A stretch of 64,000 bases of DNA, taken from contig OX465579.1 in assembly GCA_950022655.1 (NCBI GenBank), positions 81,738,515-81,802,514 on the forward strand, given 5' to 3'. The notes beneath the pieces are model-generated. The model saw only the letters and a list, made by a program, of their open reading frames with translations, ran no database searches and was not told where the DNA came from. The position numbers and the translations under genes were made by a program. How positions within the stretch are numbered: the first letter of the stretch is position 1; every line of letters begins with the position of its first letter. Below are positions 22,059 to 36,859 of this stretch, in pieces. Source of the stretch: Alentia gelatinosa. Taxonomy: Eukaryota > Annelida > Polychaeta > Phyllodocida > Polynoidae.

Positions 22059-22966
22059 ATTGAAATCGTTTTAGTTTCCTAAATAATCCACCTAGATTCT
22101 GAAAACAGTTAAAGTTTGGATAAGGTTTAGGGTTCATTCATTAGCAAATATAGGCCTACATATCTCGGTGACAGAGACGTGGGTGTGTATATCAACGGGT
22201 TAATCTGAACTTAGGAATGATTAGGGGTCTTCTTCCTCAAGTTGTATATTGCACATCCAAGCTGGGTTTATGGAAATTATATTTTCAAATATACAAACAT
22301 ACCACCAAGAAATTGTTGATAAAACGAGCATGTATCTATATACAAGCACTTTCTATATTAGTTAAGACTACATTCATAACCGCCCAAAGATGGTGAATTG
22401 TAAGTCTATTTCTTGAATAAAAGAACCAATCAAGAATACACCATAAATCTACAGAATCAGATGAAGATTTGGTCATAGGTACAAAAGTAGTAAATATGAA
22501 ATTTGGCGGTTCAGGATTCTACACATGAATACCCGACCGCCTTTTTTCTATGACGAAATTTGTAGCATGAACAACTGAAATTTATCACAAGAATCATACA
22601 TGTATAAGCCAAAACAGATATAGGCCAAAAACTATTCACATATTGTAGATGTAATATTTGAAAGAAACAAACACTGATATAATTTTCAAAATTATTATAT
22701 AATGAATATAGCTATTTGGGGTAAATACTGATATCCCAATCCAAATATGAAACTCACGCTATATAATATATATAGATAAAATAAATATATATATATAATG
22801 TAACGGCATCAGTTTTATAGATTCACGAAGAAATTATAACAGATGATTCATTTAAGTATACGTAATGCCAATAATAGTGTCAATCCACATGGGCGATTCT
22901 ATTCTGAATAAACTAATATATATTAGATATTTGTCATGAACATTGTATTGACTAGATATTATAAAG
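22059..22966. other. AT-rich intergenic DNA, nothing recognised
   Basis: No supported coding, RNA or repeat feature. Confidence 0.4.
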
Positions 22967-23108
22967 GAAACCCATGAGAGTTTAGGGTCTGAGGTCGTAT
23001 CCCATCAAGTTTGAATCACGTAGTAATTCACAAGGCGAATCCGCGTGAATTACATAGTGATTCAAACGAGATGGGATAGAACTATGACACTAAACTCTCA
23101 TGGGTTTC
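22967..23108. repeat. Palindromic foldback (MITE-like hairpin)
   Basis: GAAACCCATGAGAGTTTAG at the left pairs with CTAAACTCTCATGGGTTTC at the right. The inner ATCCCATC...TTTGAATCAC / GTGATTCAAACGAGATGGGAT and GTAATTCAC / GTGAATTAC continue the stem to a short loop near 23035. Right-flanking sequence to about 23250 is shared with segments at 4650-4740 and 36900-37070, so the hairpin is probably one end of a larger element. Confidence 0.8.
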
Positions 23109-26210
<3,102 letters not shown>

Positions 26211-26371
26211 ATGAGTCTTGCCCTATCTCTGATCTAGGACTTTGATGTTGACTTTTTCAATCTGAGAGACTTCTTATGTACTGTTCAGAATGATATACAG
26301 TTTAAGATCACGCTGAATTGTCAATGATATGTACACCTGGAGTTAAAAAGTGTCACCATCAGGAAAGTCAC

Positions 26372-26377
26372 ATTAAA
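26372..26377 (+). terminator. Polyadenylation signal ATTAAA of the beta-tubulin gene
   Basis: ATTAAA occurs 162 bases after the stop codon and is followed by GGTCTGTCTTGAAACTG, a T/G-rich downstream stretch. Confidence 0.6.
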
Positions 26378-26390
26378 GGTCTGTCTTGAA

Positions 26391-28103
26391 ACTGAATCAA
26401 TCTTTCTAATTTCTTACTTAATTCATACGAAGATATCAAGATTTCTATAGTTCTATATACCTACAACCATATTGCATTGTTTGATAAGTACTTTACAGCT
26501 TTATCGTCTTACAAATGAGATCTGGGTACTCGTTAATCAGCCCGAAACTGTCCCTACAAGGATTTAATTTTAATTACGATAATTTACGACCAGATTCTCC
26601 CTCGAAGATTATAAACCGCTTTCCAATTCCATCAACGACATTAATGATAATAAGGTTAATTTTATTGATATAATTATCTGAATAGGGTAAAAATTTATCT
26701 ATTCAATCGGCTTTGTGGAAAAGAGAACTGATAGGTTGGTGATTACATAATTACAATTCGACCAAAAATGTGCGACAGCAGACAACTCCCACACTTTCCA
26801 GAAAGGAAGGAAGAATGACGCATCGATCGCTAATAACAATTATCCACAAGACTACAATATTTAGGATTGCATACATATCATAACTGTTACGCTACTTCAT
26901 GGTGTAGGGCCGAACAAATCTAGTGAGGACAAAGCAATCGAATTGTTATTATGGAATTTATTTTCATAAATGTATCAAAATAGTCATGGCATTGGAACTG
27001 CTGAAACGAATATCATTACATATTTTCTGCTTAGATATAGATAACCATGCAGGTTACATAAATCGATTTCCGGGTGTATTCTTTCCTTTGAAAAAAGTGA
27101 AAACAGAATTTATCTAATATCTTCCATTGAAATCGGTTAGAACATTTATAACTTTCCATGACAAAATACAATTTTCAACAAAATACACAAAAATCTAGGT
27201 AGATAATCAAATATTCTTTAACGCCCAGTCATAATGCTTAATGTACAATAATATATATCCCCTTTTCATCAGAAATTACGGCCAAATCGTCATTTGCAGA
27301 AGCCTACGATGAATGGCGGATAATAGCATCAATACTTCAGATCTATAGGCGAATTACGCATTTTACATCCTAGTTTTCACGAGATTTGACTTCGCTTATT
27401 TTAATGGGTTTTTAATTCATCTTTATTTCATATATCTAGTTTTGTACGACTTCTTCCGACACAACATACATAGCCACAGTATCTTTGATGGATCTTCACA
27501 TCAGATCTCAAAAGCTAATTACAAAGAAAATTTAAGGGGAAAATGGAAGAATATAGTGAAACGGTTTGCTCCCCAATACATATCAATACTGCTGACTGCC
27601 ATAATGTATTGCCTAGTTTCTAACCAAGCCTCCAGCCCATCCACCAAGCGAAGACCTATATCAAATGATTATCTTGGTTCCCATAGGTATAAGTCTTGTG
27701 ATGCTATAATACATTATTGATATACGGTCTGCTCTCTCTCCTCTTATATGATGGCTACTGCACTACCGCCCTCTTCTGGTATACATGGAACTCTAACACG
27801 GGAGCCTGAGACGATCTGAATCTACCTTTGGTTGATTCACCATAATTCCCGCGTCTTCAGTTAAAGCCATATTGGACGATTCAGCTTCAAAATTGAAACC
27901 GATGTCAGATTCCTGGAAACTCAACATGGTGACCGCAAAGTATTTTAGAACACAGTTCTAATCTGTTTTAAATGTGGGTCACCGTCCTATTTCGTTTTTA
28001 TTTGGAGATCAATATGATGATAATATTGTAATATAATATAAAGACATTATGAAAGGTTCGATTTCCCATAGAAAAACCTGTGTTGTTTTCTTCCGATTTT
28101 CAC

Positions 28104-28107
<4 letters not shown>
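26391..28107. other. AT-rich intergenic DNA, no gene seen
   Basis: Open frames here depend on non-ATG starts and resemble random AT-rich translation. Confidence 0.4.

Positions 28108-28180
<73 letters not shown>
28108..28180. repeat. (TA)n dinucleotide array, about 73 bp
   Basis: Uninterrupted TA repeat between CACAGAC and TTGTTTTTGAG. Confidence 0.97.
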
Positions 28181-28181
<1 letters not shown>

Positions 28182-28185
<4 letters not shown>

Positions 28186-29084
28186 TTTGAGAGAATTGAA
28201 TAAAACCTTTGGCTATGTCAAACTTGAGATAACGTTGTATTTCACTCGCCGGGTATAAGCACCAATCACAATGAACCAGTTTGAATTAATAAATGTCAGT
28301 ATGTAGCACCACTGTGATTTGATTCTAATGATCAATGCAAAACATACAATTGCAAAAAATATATCATGATTCTGTCCTTGCTACAGTAGCCCAGTTTGGA
28401 TAGGGTATAGAAAAAGAATTTCTGGTTGGATAGATCTGAAGTTCAATTCATCTTGAGTCTCATTATTCACCAGTGCTTGACTCAACCTAACGGAGCGCCC
28501 TAAAAAGAATCTAAATACTCTGAACACTGTAGTTTATGTGTTCTGTTTGCAAGCATCCTGCTTGGCAAAGCGGATAAATGTCCAGAACGATTCATTTAGA
28601 AACTTGAACACTAACTTATAAATGAGTCCGTAATCGACCACTAGGATAGAAATCTTATCGTTAAAGAATTAGCGTCATCAAATTGTTGTCAATAAAAAGA
28701 GATCCACTTTATCAGCTGCGGAAAGACGTACTAGCTTATTAATTCAAATCTCTATGTCAAAGAATTAGCCTAACCTCCCACAACAACAAAATATACGCTA
28801 TTCAAACTGTCCCTCATTGTAAATCATTTGCGTTACACCTTCAATTCCGTTCGTCAACTTGTTCTTTATCTGTATACCTAAAGGTCTAAATGAAAATTCA
28901 TAATCTTATTCGAACGATGATATATGTTTATTTTTGTTTAGCATGTGGTAATACATCGAGAAGACTTAATAAACTTTTCCATTGCTGTCAAATCATGATT
29001 ATTCCATTCACTTTCCGTGATGGTAGGGTATATGTAAGCACATTATAAGTAACTGAAAAAAATAGGGTGGAGGATGAAATTACC
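28182..29084. other. Intergenic, nothing recognised
   Basis: No coding, RNA or repeat signal supported. Confidence 0.4.
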
Positions 29085-29138
29085 CTGGGAGCTGTTTCAA
29101 AACGTGGGTTAAGTCTATGGTTTTGAAACAGCTCCCTG
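29085..29138. repeat. 54-bp hairpin with CAGGGAGCTGTTTCAAAAC-type ends
   Basis: CTGGGAGCTGTTTCAAAAC and GTTTTGAAACAGCTCCCTG are inverted, separated by 16 bases. The ends match the termini of the element at 52500-52725, so this is probably a collapsed or minimal member of that family. Confidence 0.75.
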
Positions 29139-29399
29139 CTGACTAGATCACCTTCGAATATTGTCGACGATATGATGTTTGGACAGGAATATGTTGGTAT
29201 TTTGACCATAGAATATTGCAATATATACATTTGAACTAAATATAGAACTCCATTTGCGGAACATCTCTAGAATAGGATCCCTCCTGAAGGTAAATACTTT
29301 AAAGGCCCTCAGGACTTTAGCCAAGAACTGAATCCTTCAGGTTTGATTCACCTGTAATTGAACACCTTTTGTACGCAACGAGGATGGCCTGCTTAAGCG

Positions 29400-29587
29400 G
29401 GTGATCAACCAAAACAGACCAAACAGAAGCCCCGCAGACATTCTGAAGACAGGATTTGAACCTCCAGCCGACGTTCCTCGCCGAGGCCCATCAGCTGGCT
29501 GCCCCTAAATCTGTAAATTCTCCGTGCTGATCCACCAAATCCAAATGTTATTTGCTTACTGAATAAAAAAAAAAAAAAAAAAAAAAA
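29400..29587. repeat. Possible tRNA-derived SINE-like fragment and poly(A) tract
   Basis: On the minus strand GGTTCAAATCC (about 29450-29460) matches a pol III B box, about 35-45 bases after an A-box-like GCAGCCAGCTGATGGGCC. On the plus strand the stretch ends in GAATA followed by 23 A residues (29565-29587), which looks like a retroposed 3' end of a different insert. The two signals point in opposite directions, so the composition of this segment is unclear. Confidence 0.35.
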
Positions 29588-29589
29588 TC

Positions 29590-30240
29590 CTATATTTCTG
29601 GCCGCACCGACGGCCGTAAGACATACAGCGGGTTTGATGTTGCCGTTTCATGGACATTGGCCGCACTAACGCGCAAGCCAAGTTCCCCGTTCATCCGATA
29701 GGTGGTGTGCAAAGCTTTCCGTACACTACACCACTCAGGGTGCACAAAACCCAGTAGTCGAAGAGAGGAGTGTGCCGCCACATTGGGATTTGTACGGGAA
29801 CAATGAGAGCTTGACAAACATCCCCAGAATTCTATGTTAATCTAAACAATGAAGGTAAATAAAGATAAGCCTTGATGTTATGAATGTGTATGGCACACTC
29901 TGGTGCTATAAATCCGCCCAGAGTACCTAACGAAAATTTCAGCCGATTCTCCAGGGAATGCACCAAATATGCAAATAAGATTGGGCCGGGACCCAAGAAA
30001 TGATGTTCTGCTGGCCAGACTGTTTGGTGGATCAGCAAAACAATGGCATTTAGAGCCAGCCAGCAATCGGTGACAACCAACAGACCAGCTAATGCTTGTT
30101 GGAGACACAACGAGGGGCTGGTGATCGGTGACGCTGACCATGGTTGCCTTATTTGCTGATCCACCGAGCAGATCACCAACGGCGACACACAATTTGGTTG
30201 ACATCCACAACTCCAACTGGAATGCCATAGACTGGCGCTA
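29590..30240 (-). repeat. Interspersed repeat family R, copy A (minus orientation)
   Basis: Its reverse complement matches copies at 48680-49430 and 56770-57430. Shared blocks are (C)AGAGTGTGCCATACACATT, the CTTATCTTTATTTACCTTCATTGTT block, the CTCTC-TTCCCGTACAAATCC block, the GGCGGCACACTCCTCT region and (TTAGTG)CGGCCAATGTC. No coding frame is shared. The copies are 20-30 percent diverged by eye. Confidence 0.75.
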
Positions 30241-31598
30241 GCTTGCTTGATGGATCAGCCGCTTTATAGCGTGTGGTTCGTCTGTAGGTTGCTATACACA
30301 TATCCGACAATATAAGACACAAATGTATTCATTACCGGAGATAATGGAGCTTAATGACAGGTGACAAAGAGTCAAAAAGAGCACTGAAATTCCCAAATTT
30401 CCTGACAATTAACTGATGCATCATTAGTCCATTACCTCTAGAAATATCTATCATAGACTGGCAATAAAGGTATCATTTTAATCATCTTGAAGTGCCTAAA
30501 AAAATAGGATCTTTATTTCTATAGGTCATCGCGATAGATTTTTCATTAAATCACTGTGAAAGCAGGAAGGAAACATGTTTGTGTTTTTTTTTTACCTAAA
30601 TAATTCCGATGTTCAATCTATGACAGGAAATCATAGACATAACATAGGTTTATTATATATATACCAACAGATAGGCCTAAGTCCCAGGTTTCTAACAATG
30701 TTTTGATTGTAAAATTTGGCTGTTTATTCATGACAGAAGAACAATTTACATTTTCATTATTATAATGGTGTTAGCACTTGCTGCACTGTTGGCTTCACTC
30801 TGACAGTGCTTGCCTCGTTCTGGGGTGCGGAAATTTCGCTGGTTCGCGGTTGGTATTTTATCAAATCCATAGAACCAGCGAAACCCGTTATCACGGCGAT
30901 CGCCACGCCACGCTTATGTGCAAGAGGTGAATAGCCGCTCTTTAACATTTCTACAAGGGTCAAGAAACAATAAGCTGATTAGAAATAAAAGTATCAGGTT
31001 CATAGCTGACGATATGTTTTACGTAGTTTCAGTACATTTATAGCCGATCTGTTACTAAGTTCCATGAGCATAATAGGGTTATGCCAACATGGGAAGACAA
31101 GGTTGAGGTAGAAGGAAGAATTTAGTATAGTAGAATAAGAATTGAATTAAAGGTTATGACATTTACACTTGAGTATAAGCGTCCGGGACCCAATATTTTT
31201 CAAGCAAACGAAATCAACTTTCCATCAGTCACTGCGAGATAACTGCCAATAAAGCAGAGTAGGCTAAATATTGGTTAACAGAACGAATGGCTCCCGTTTG
31301 TTTTATGAGGTTCGATGTTCTTAAGCCCCAACTATATATCTTCCTCTTAAAGCTATATATATACGCTGATGGTAGTTTTCCGTCTCTTAAAAATTCCCAT
31401 ATCTGACGCTTTCTCCCTCTTTGAGTTTACCTGTACAAGATACATGCATTAAAGAGAGGCCTACAAAATCGATTTCTAATTCATGATGTGAAGAGAAGAG
31501 CGAATCTGCCAACCTGTTACAATGTTGCTATTGACATTGATTTTCTGGACTACGGTACACCTGTTGCGTGTAGCCTTTGTTTGCTAGCACATGTATTT
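30241..31598. other. 3' flank of the cGLR gene, no gene seen
   Basis: A short inverted repeat (TTCGCTGGTTC near 30836 and GAACCAGCGAA near 30871) is the only structure noted. No clear AATAAA was found on the minus strand close below 31599, so the 3' UTR end is unresolved. Confidence 0.35.
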
Positions 31599-31834
31599 CT
31601 ACAAGGATTGTTGTGTCCTGACGGCGTTGAGCTGTTGTCTCAGGCCGGCCCTGAGCAGCCCGTTGGGCAGGGATCCAGGCACTCTATGGTGGCCATAGCG
31701 CCTCGTTTGGTCGAGCACAGAGCGCAGAGGGTTGTCTGTCTGTAGCTTACAGTGGATTGTCCTGGCTGTGGGACCCGTGCAACCACAGGCGACGGCCGGG
31801 AACCGGTCCCTGAGATCCGCCAGTAGAGCTTCCT
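31599..31834 (-). CDS. cGAS-like receptor gene, last coding exon (exon C)
   Basis: The acceptor ATCTTTCAG ends at 31835. The exon opens in phase 1 (G|AG), reads EALLADLRDRFPAVACGC... and stops at TAG 31601-31599, adding 77 residues. The phase matches the donor of the preceding exon at 32880 exactly. The stretch is GC-rich relative to its flanks and has ordinary protein composition (alternating Leu, Arg, Asp), supporting real coding use. With the preceding exon it forms a C-terminal extension of about 120 residues behind the Mab21-type core. The extension includes a Cys-Gly-Cys and a second Cys 13 residues on (TIHCKLQTD). I do not recognise a domain in it. Confidence 0.62.
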
Positions 31835-32341
31835 CTGAAAGATGACATGCATGGAAGTTAGAAAATATATCAGTTCGTATCATATGGCAATTATCATTTC
31901 TTGACGCAGATATATTTCCTCATACTGCGTAAATGATTGTATGGGGTTATTTGTATTTCAATTACTTACTTCTATTGAAGAGGCCCTGGTGTCAATGTAG
32001 GACAATGTAGATTGAGATAAGCCTGAAGGTGATTTCCTTATTTATGAGATTTGCTTTTAAAGAATCGTTATTTATTCTTTTCTACAACAATCATTTAGGT
32101 CGAAGCTGCCTAAGTTTAACCTGAATGTTAAGTAAGGCGCGACTTTTATTTCCACATATTCACAGATCAACTGTATTACAGAGACAGATCCTGAGTTTCA
32201 AAAAATGTAGAGGGCGTTATCGAAGGGTCCATACATGCAACAGAGTAAACCATATATCGATGTGGATGCACATTGGGGTGTGCGCAACTGGCTGGTGCAT
32301 TCCCTGCAAGTATTTCACAATCATCCACAGCAACCACCGGG

Positions 32342-32750
32342 TATTTGTGTTTTGTTTGTTTGTTTGTTTGGGTAGTTTAACGTCCAATTTGTTCAATTAG
32401 ACTTACTTTGGATTTGACCAAATCTATGAGATGAATGTAGGAAGAAATCCCACCCCTACACATTTACCGAGGTGAGAGTTCTTTTACTTCCCACATCACA
32501 TAGACATGGTATGAGAAGGATTGGCCTTTGATATAGCAGTAAATCTACCACTGCTGGGGGTGATGGAGAAAATTGGCTGAATCAACAAAGTCCCGCGCTC
32601 TTTACCACTGAGCTAACTCCCTATCCCAGTGGCTTTAGTTATGCTTGCTTGCAAGCATATCCAGTCTGTACCACGAGGAGACGAGGCGACCAAGAGGGTG
32701 AGCAGATTGGTAATTTCTGTCCACCCCAGCAGACCCCACCGGGTATAGCT
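32342..32750 (-). repeat. tRNA-derived SINE-like repeat S, copy 1
   Basis: On the minus strand GGGAGTTAGCTCAGTGGTA (about 32608-32626) carries a good pol III A box, followed by a weaker B-box-like TTGATTCAGCC. The element ends in TTGGACGTTAAACTACCC and (AAAC)n (plus-strand TTTGTTTGTTTGTTTG from 32350). About 340 bases are shared with 56257-56690, including about 100 bases beyond the A box (CCAGTCTG-ACCACGAGGAG). It lies in the intron between exons B and C of the cGLR gene. Confidence 0.75.
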
Positions 32751-32879
32751 AAGTATATGGGCCTATGGCATTTAAAGTTTGAATGGCACACAATGGTATC
32801 CATAGATGAGCTAGAACCACTTAGAAGAAACTTCTGATAGCATCCGAAGAGTAGTTAGTAGCAATGCTATGTTACATAC

Positions 32880-33013
32880 CTTCCGTCTGCGATGAGTCGC
32901 GGTGTCTTTGGTCAAATTGGAACTTGTTGACATGGTAAGTAACTTGGAGATTTGGCCCCGGTGTGAAGTCAAACTTAATGGAGCCCAGTACACTCAGATC
33001 TTCAGCAAGTACA
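32880..33013 (-). CDS. cGAS-like receptor gene, exon B
   Basis: A TGTTTTATAG acceptor (ending 33014) and a GGAAG|GTATGT donor (after 32880) bound 134 bases. Joined in phase 2 to the exon ending at 33438 it completes an Ile codon and stays open for 44 codons. These include SIKFDFTPGPNLQVTYHV, a strand-rich segment. It ends in phase 1, which is what the exon at 31834 needs. Three independent signals (acceptor, donor, two matching phases) support it, although the exon is short. Confidence 0.62.
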
Positions 33014-33437
33014 CTATAAAACATAACAAACAGTATATTCAGATTCATATATCAAATTCAAGTTCATTCAAACTAGTAGGCAAGCAAACAGTATTGACTC
33101 ATTGATCAACAAAACGCTTTGCAAACATATAATCAATCTACTGAACACGCTGCTTTTTGAACATGCATTGGCCTCCTCTTGACAACACCATCAAGATACG
33201 TTTCTCAAAATATCCAGCAGGGCAGACTAAATGAATGAGGAACAAATGAGAGACACATTCAGACACATTACTCAACGAATGAAAATTTCCGGAGATTTTT
33301 CTCTATATCTAGATATATTTTCATTCCTTTGGTGGATGAACCTTTTCCAAACTAGATTAGAAAGAAACTTTGCATTTCTTCATATTGTTTAAGGACAAAT
33401 ACAAAAGCCCGTATTCCAAGACATATATCATACTCAC

Positions 33438-35666
33438 ATTGCCCACTGTTCTCCTCGCTCGACGGCAGCTATCAGTTCAGCCTGAGCGTCACCTCCGTTA
33501 AGGGTACGTCGAGCAAACGTTTTCACTGCCTTCAGGTCTTCTGGCTCCAGTTGCTGCTGGATGTCCTCATTGAACCAGCCATTCTCTAGTGAGCTGAGGT
33601 AGGTTTTGTGTAGGTAGTCCTTGACCATCTCCACCACCTTCTCCTCCTGCTCGTCCATCTCGGAGAGAATTCTTTTCAGGATCCCGACGATGCGTTTAGA
33701 TACATACGATATCGACCATTTATCTTCCCCTTGGTAAGCCTCGAATTCCGCTAGGATGGCTTTTGATAGGACACTGTGTGAGGTTTCATTTGAGGCATTC
33801 TGAGAAGCTGTGGTAGTTTCAATCTGTTTGAGAAAGGCGGATAGGATTCTTGATATTGTCTCAACGCCAGCCTTTAAGAAGAAGCCTTGGAATTTACACG
33901 AGAAATTTCGGTCAGTGCTTAAGATGGTTCTCAAAAGACTTCCACTTTGTTGGTATCTTTTCCTTGAATAGTCGCTCACCATGCCATAGACAATGTTCAA
34001 GTAGCGGAACTGTCGCTCTGTGAACTGATATTCTATGGGGTCTTTCTCCATATTACAGACTGATTTTGTGAGGTTGTTGCGCCACAGCGAGGCTAAATCG
34101 TTCTCAAATGCAATACTCTTACTCAGCTTCTGGCTGACCTGCAGTGGTCCATCTACATCCTGTATCTCCCGAGTCTGTGAAATTGTGTGTATCAGTTTCA
34201 CAAGCTTTAGCAGGGCATCTGCGTCGGTTTTACTCACGTTGATATCGATTCCCTTTCTCAGCAAGATATTGCTTTTAGGAAAGAAGAAACTGCGAAGATG
34301 TGAGTTGCTCAGAGCGGTTACCAGTGCACTGATTATACTCAGCACTCTGAGGCTTACCCGGGATTCCAACCAGTCTTCTACGTCTGTGAACTTCTCTAGC
34401 TCAAAGAGAAACAAAGTCTTGAGAACATAGCTGCTTACCAACTGCACTGACGTTGTCCCTACGTTATCAATCAAGGGCTGGAATAGGCAGCTGACATCTT
34501 TGAATGCAGATTGGTCGCGAAGAACTCCAGTAAGAATCTTGCAGATTCTCATGACTTTAGCAGGAATGCTTGCATGGTCATAGTGGGTCATAAGTTCCAT
34601 TTCCGCCGTGGAGTGGGATATCCTCCATAGGGATTCCCTTTTCTGGCACTGTATGGTTTCGTGGGGACTAGTGCCGACAACATGCCATCCTTTCTTGGAA
34701 GCCCTGTAGCAGTTGATAGCATCGACATGGTGATGCGGGATACGGTCGGGGAAGTCACACTCAGTCGGCCAGCTCTCTTGACCAATACTCAAGGTGATAT
34801 CAACAGAGACCTTCTGCTCCTGCTGCATCTCCTCGGAAGGAGGCACAACGATGTCAAGCCTCACTGCGGGTCCATCTTCTGATACTTTCACCGAAAAATC
34901 TCTGGTTGCAGGGAAAATGTCTTTCTCAGGATCGCCGATTCGGATGTAAACATGCTCTGAGGGATCGAGCTGAAGGATGTCAGATAGGACTCCTACATCC
35001 AGGACTTTACCTGATCCCCCTGGCAGCCTGGTCTCGTCTATGTTAGCCATGTCAACTGGTGTAGACCTCACTGCCCAACGCATAAGCTCACAGAATCGTC
35101 GACGTATTTTATGTGGCAAAAGACAGCCTTCCTTGTCAGTAAACTCTGCCCAATCTTCTCCTTCCTTTCCCTTCTTCTTTAGCCTGATCCGAGCAAAACC
35201 CTGTGGAATGCTTTGGGAATCGTCCTCAAAAATACAGGTTCCGTTCTCTACTTGGCCGTCAAGACGAGGTGAAGAGAGTTGATCAAGGCGTACCATGAAA
35301 TCAAATTCATCTGGCTGATTGATCTTGTAGTGCTCATAGGTGCTGCCAGTGGATAGGATATACTTTGAGCTGAAGCGACTGTCCAAAATGCCGACATTCG
35401 TTACCAGTCGTTGAACCAACCTTTCAATCGTGGCTTCTATGCTGCCAGGAGTGTCCATACCAAGTAGGTTAGGCCCACCACCACTAGGTATCATCGTTTC
35501 ATAGTAGCTGTTAAGGACAGAGTTGGATACATCCTCGAGTTTGTTGAAATATACATTGAGATATTTCAGCTGTTCAGGACTAAAGTTCACCCCAAGTCCT
35601 GGCAAGGACAAAGAGTGTATATTTCTCATATCGCCCATATTGCAGAATTTCCCCCGTAAATCCTTC
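33438..35666 (-). CDS. cGAS-like receptor (cGLR), nucleotidyltransferase/Mab21 core exon
   Basis: The ATG at 35638 opens 733 residues plus two bases. Family enzymes sense foreign nucleic acid and make cyclic di- or oligonucleotide second messengers that activate STING. Motifs seen are GS at residues 98-99, EFDF with catalytic-type Glu111 and Asp113 (cGAS has EFDV), and SVDITLSI...SWP with Asp280, corresponding to the third catalytic Asp of cGAS. LWRISHSTAEMELM at 337-350 is the Mab21 WR-S-S--E signature, and VSSYVLKTLFLFELE follows. No zinc-thumb HCCC cluster is seen, as usual in invertebrate cGLRs. The region before residue 90 and the helical stretch after 500 make it longer than typical cGLRs. 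The apparent TGA stop lies inside AAT|GTGAGTA, a donor that joins exon B in frame. The acceptor TTTGTTTTCAG ends at 35667, and the frame stays open back to it, so coding may start in an upstream exon. Confidence 0.88.
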
Positions 35667-35831
35667 CTGAAAACAAATATAACAAATAATATATCAGCTA
35701 AATACTGATGATTTTCGAGATTTAGAGTGGCAGAATGTTTTGTTTTCTATGTTGTTCGAAATAAAATACACAATAACAATCCTCTTTAAGTGGTTCCGTT
35801 GTGTACACATTTATATAGAAGTATAGTTTTT
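35667..35831. other. Intron or 5' flank of the cGLR gene
   Basis: Starts with a polypyrimidine-AG acceptor on the minus strand. The upstream exon was not identified. Confidence 0.4.
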
Positions 35832-36125
35832 TTTACTATATACCCATGCCGTATTTACTGTAAATACGCACCGATTCGCCACATAACGTAAATACGGAAC
35901 ACTTCCGTAATCATTTTTTTTAAATAATAGCAGTTAAGCAAATTGAAATTAATAATTATTTCTTAATTTCGGGTATATAGTAAATAAAGAACGACCTACC
36001 ATGCTTGTTCAAGCGACAAAACTCGATGATGATTTACAGTTTGTGCGGAACTCGGCGTGAATGACTCGTTCGTACGAACCGTAAATCATCATCTCGTTGT
36101 GTAGCTTGTACAGCATGGTCAGGAC
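35832..36125. repeat. MITE-like inverted repeat TTTACTATATACCC plus second hairpin, unit 1
   Basis: TTTACTATATACCCATGCC (35834) and the inverted GGGTATATAGTAAA (ending about 35986) bound about 155 bases. A second inverted repeat follows immediately: ACGACCTACCATGCTTGT... against ...ACAGCATGGTCAGGACGTTC (35991-36127), with inner GATGATGATTTAC / GTAAATCATCATC. The whole arrangement repeats about 515 bases downstream. Confidence 0.75.
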
Positions 36126-36349
36126 GTTCTATATAAATACTTAACAGTATGTAACCCTACCCTACAGTGCATTTAGTAGACTTCCTAAGATTTTTCTATT
36201 ATCAAGCGAATGATATACAATGTACATCGTTTCAAGAGCTGATCAAATAGTTCCGGTTGTCGCGTCACCTCAAATAAAATTGAGGTGATGGTGCAAACAC
36301 GACATTCTGATAGAGCAAAACCTTTGCACTTTCGTATCCGGTTTCATGA

Positions 36350-36622
36350 TTTACTATATACCCATGCCGTATACACTGTAAATACGCACCGTTGCGGCAT
36401 ATGATGTAAAAATACTGTACGGACCAGTGGTCCGTAAACCAAAATACGGACTACCTACCCATACACATTTATTCAAATTTTGGTTGTTAATAAAAATGAA
36501 ATTGATTTTTTTAAATTTCGGGTATATAGTAAATATATAACGTCCAACGCCTCGGTCCGTACAAACTATAGATTAGCATCTCGTTCTGTGACTTGTATAA
36601 GCATGGTCAGGACGTTCTATAC
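36350..36622. repeat. MITE-like inverted repeat TTTACTATATACCC, unit 2 (tandem copy of 35832-36125)
   Basis: TTTACTATATACCCATGCCG ... GGGTATATAGTAAA is followed by CATCTCGTTCTGTGACTTGTA and AGCATGGTCAGGACGTTCTATA, collinear with unit 1 but more diverged. The left arm of the second hairpin is partly lost. Confidence 0.7.
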
Positions 36623-36859
36623 AATTACATATATAATTACGCATTTAACTAGAAACGACGCAATTTGTATAAATACACTATCCGCATAATTACACGAGCC
36701 TCGCCGCTTATATGGCTGCAGTAATTAGCTAGAAAATGAGACAAATATTTTCGATTTGGGCCTATTCATTAATTACCTAGTAACTAAGATTTTCTGCAAA
36801 GGCATGTATGATATTTACATAAGATTATATATTTCGAAGGAAATCCACGAGATGGAAAT

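Noticed and set aside
27442..27720. 92-codon plus-strand ORF
   Set aside because: Has no ATG start and a random-like composition in AT-rich DNA.
34035..34430. 131-codon plus-strand ORF and neighbouring plus ORFs
   Set aside because: Antisense shadows of the cGLR exon.
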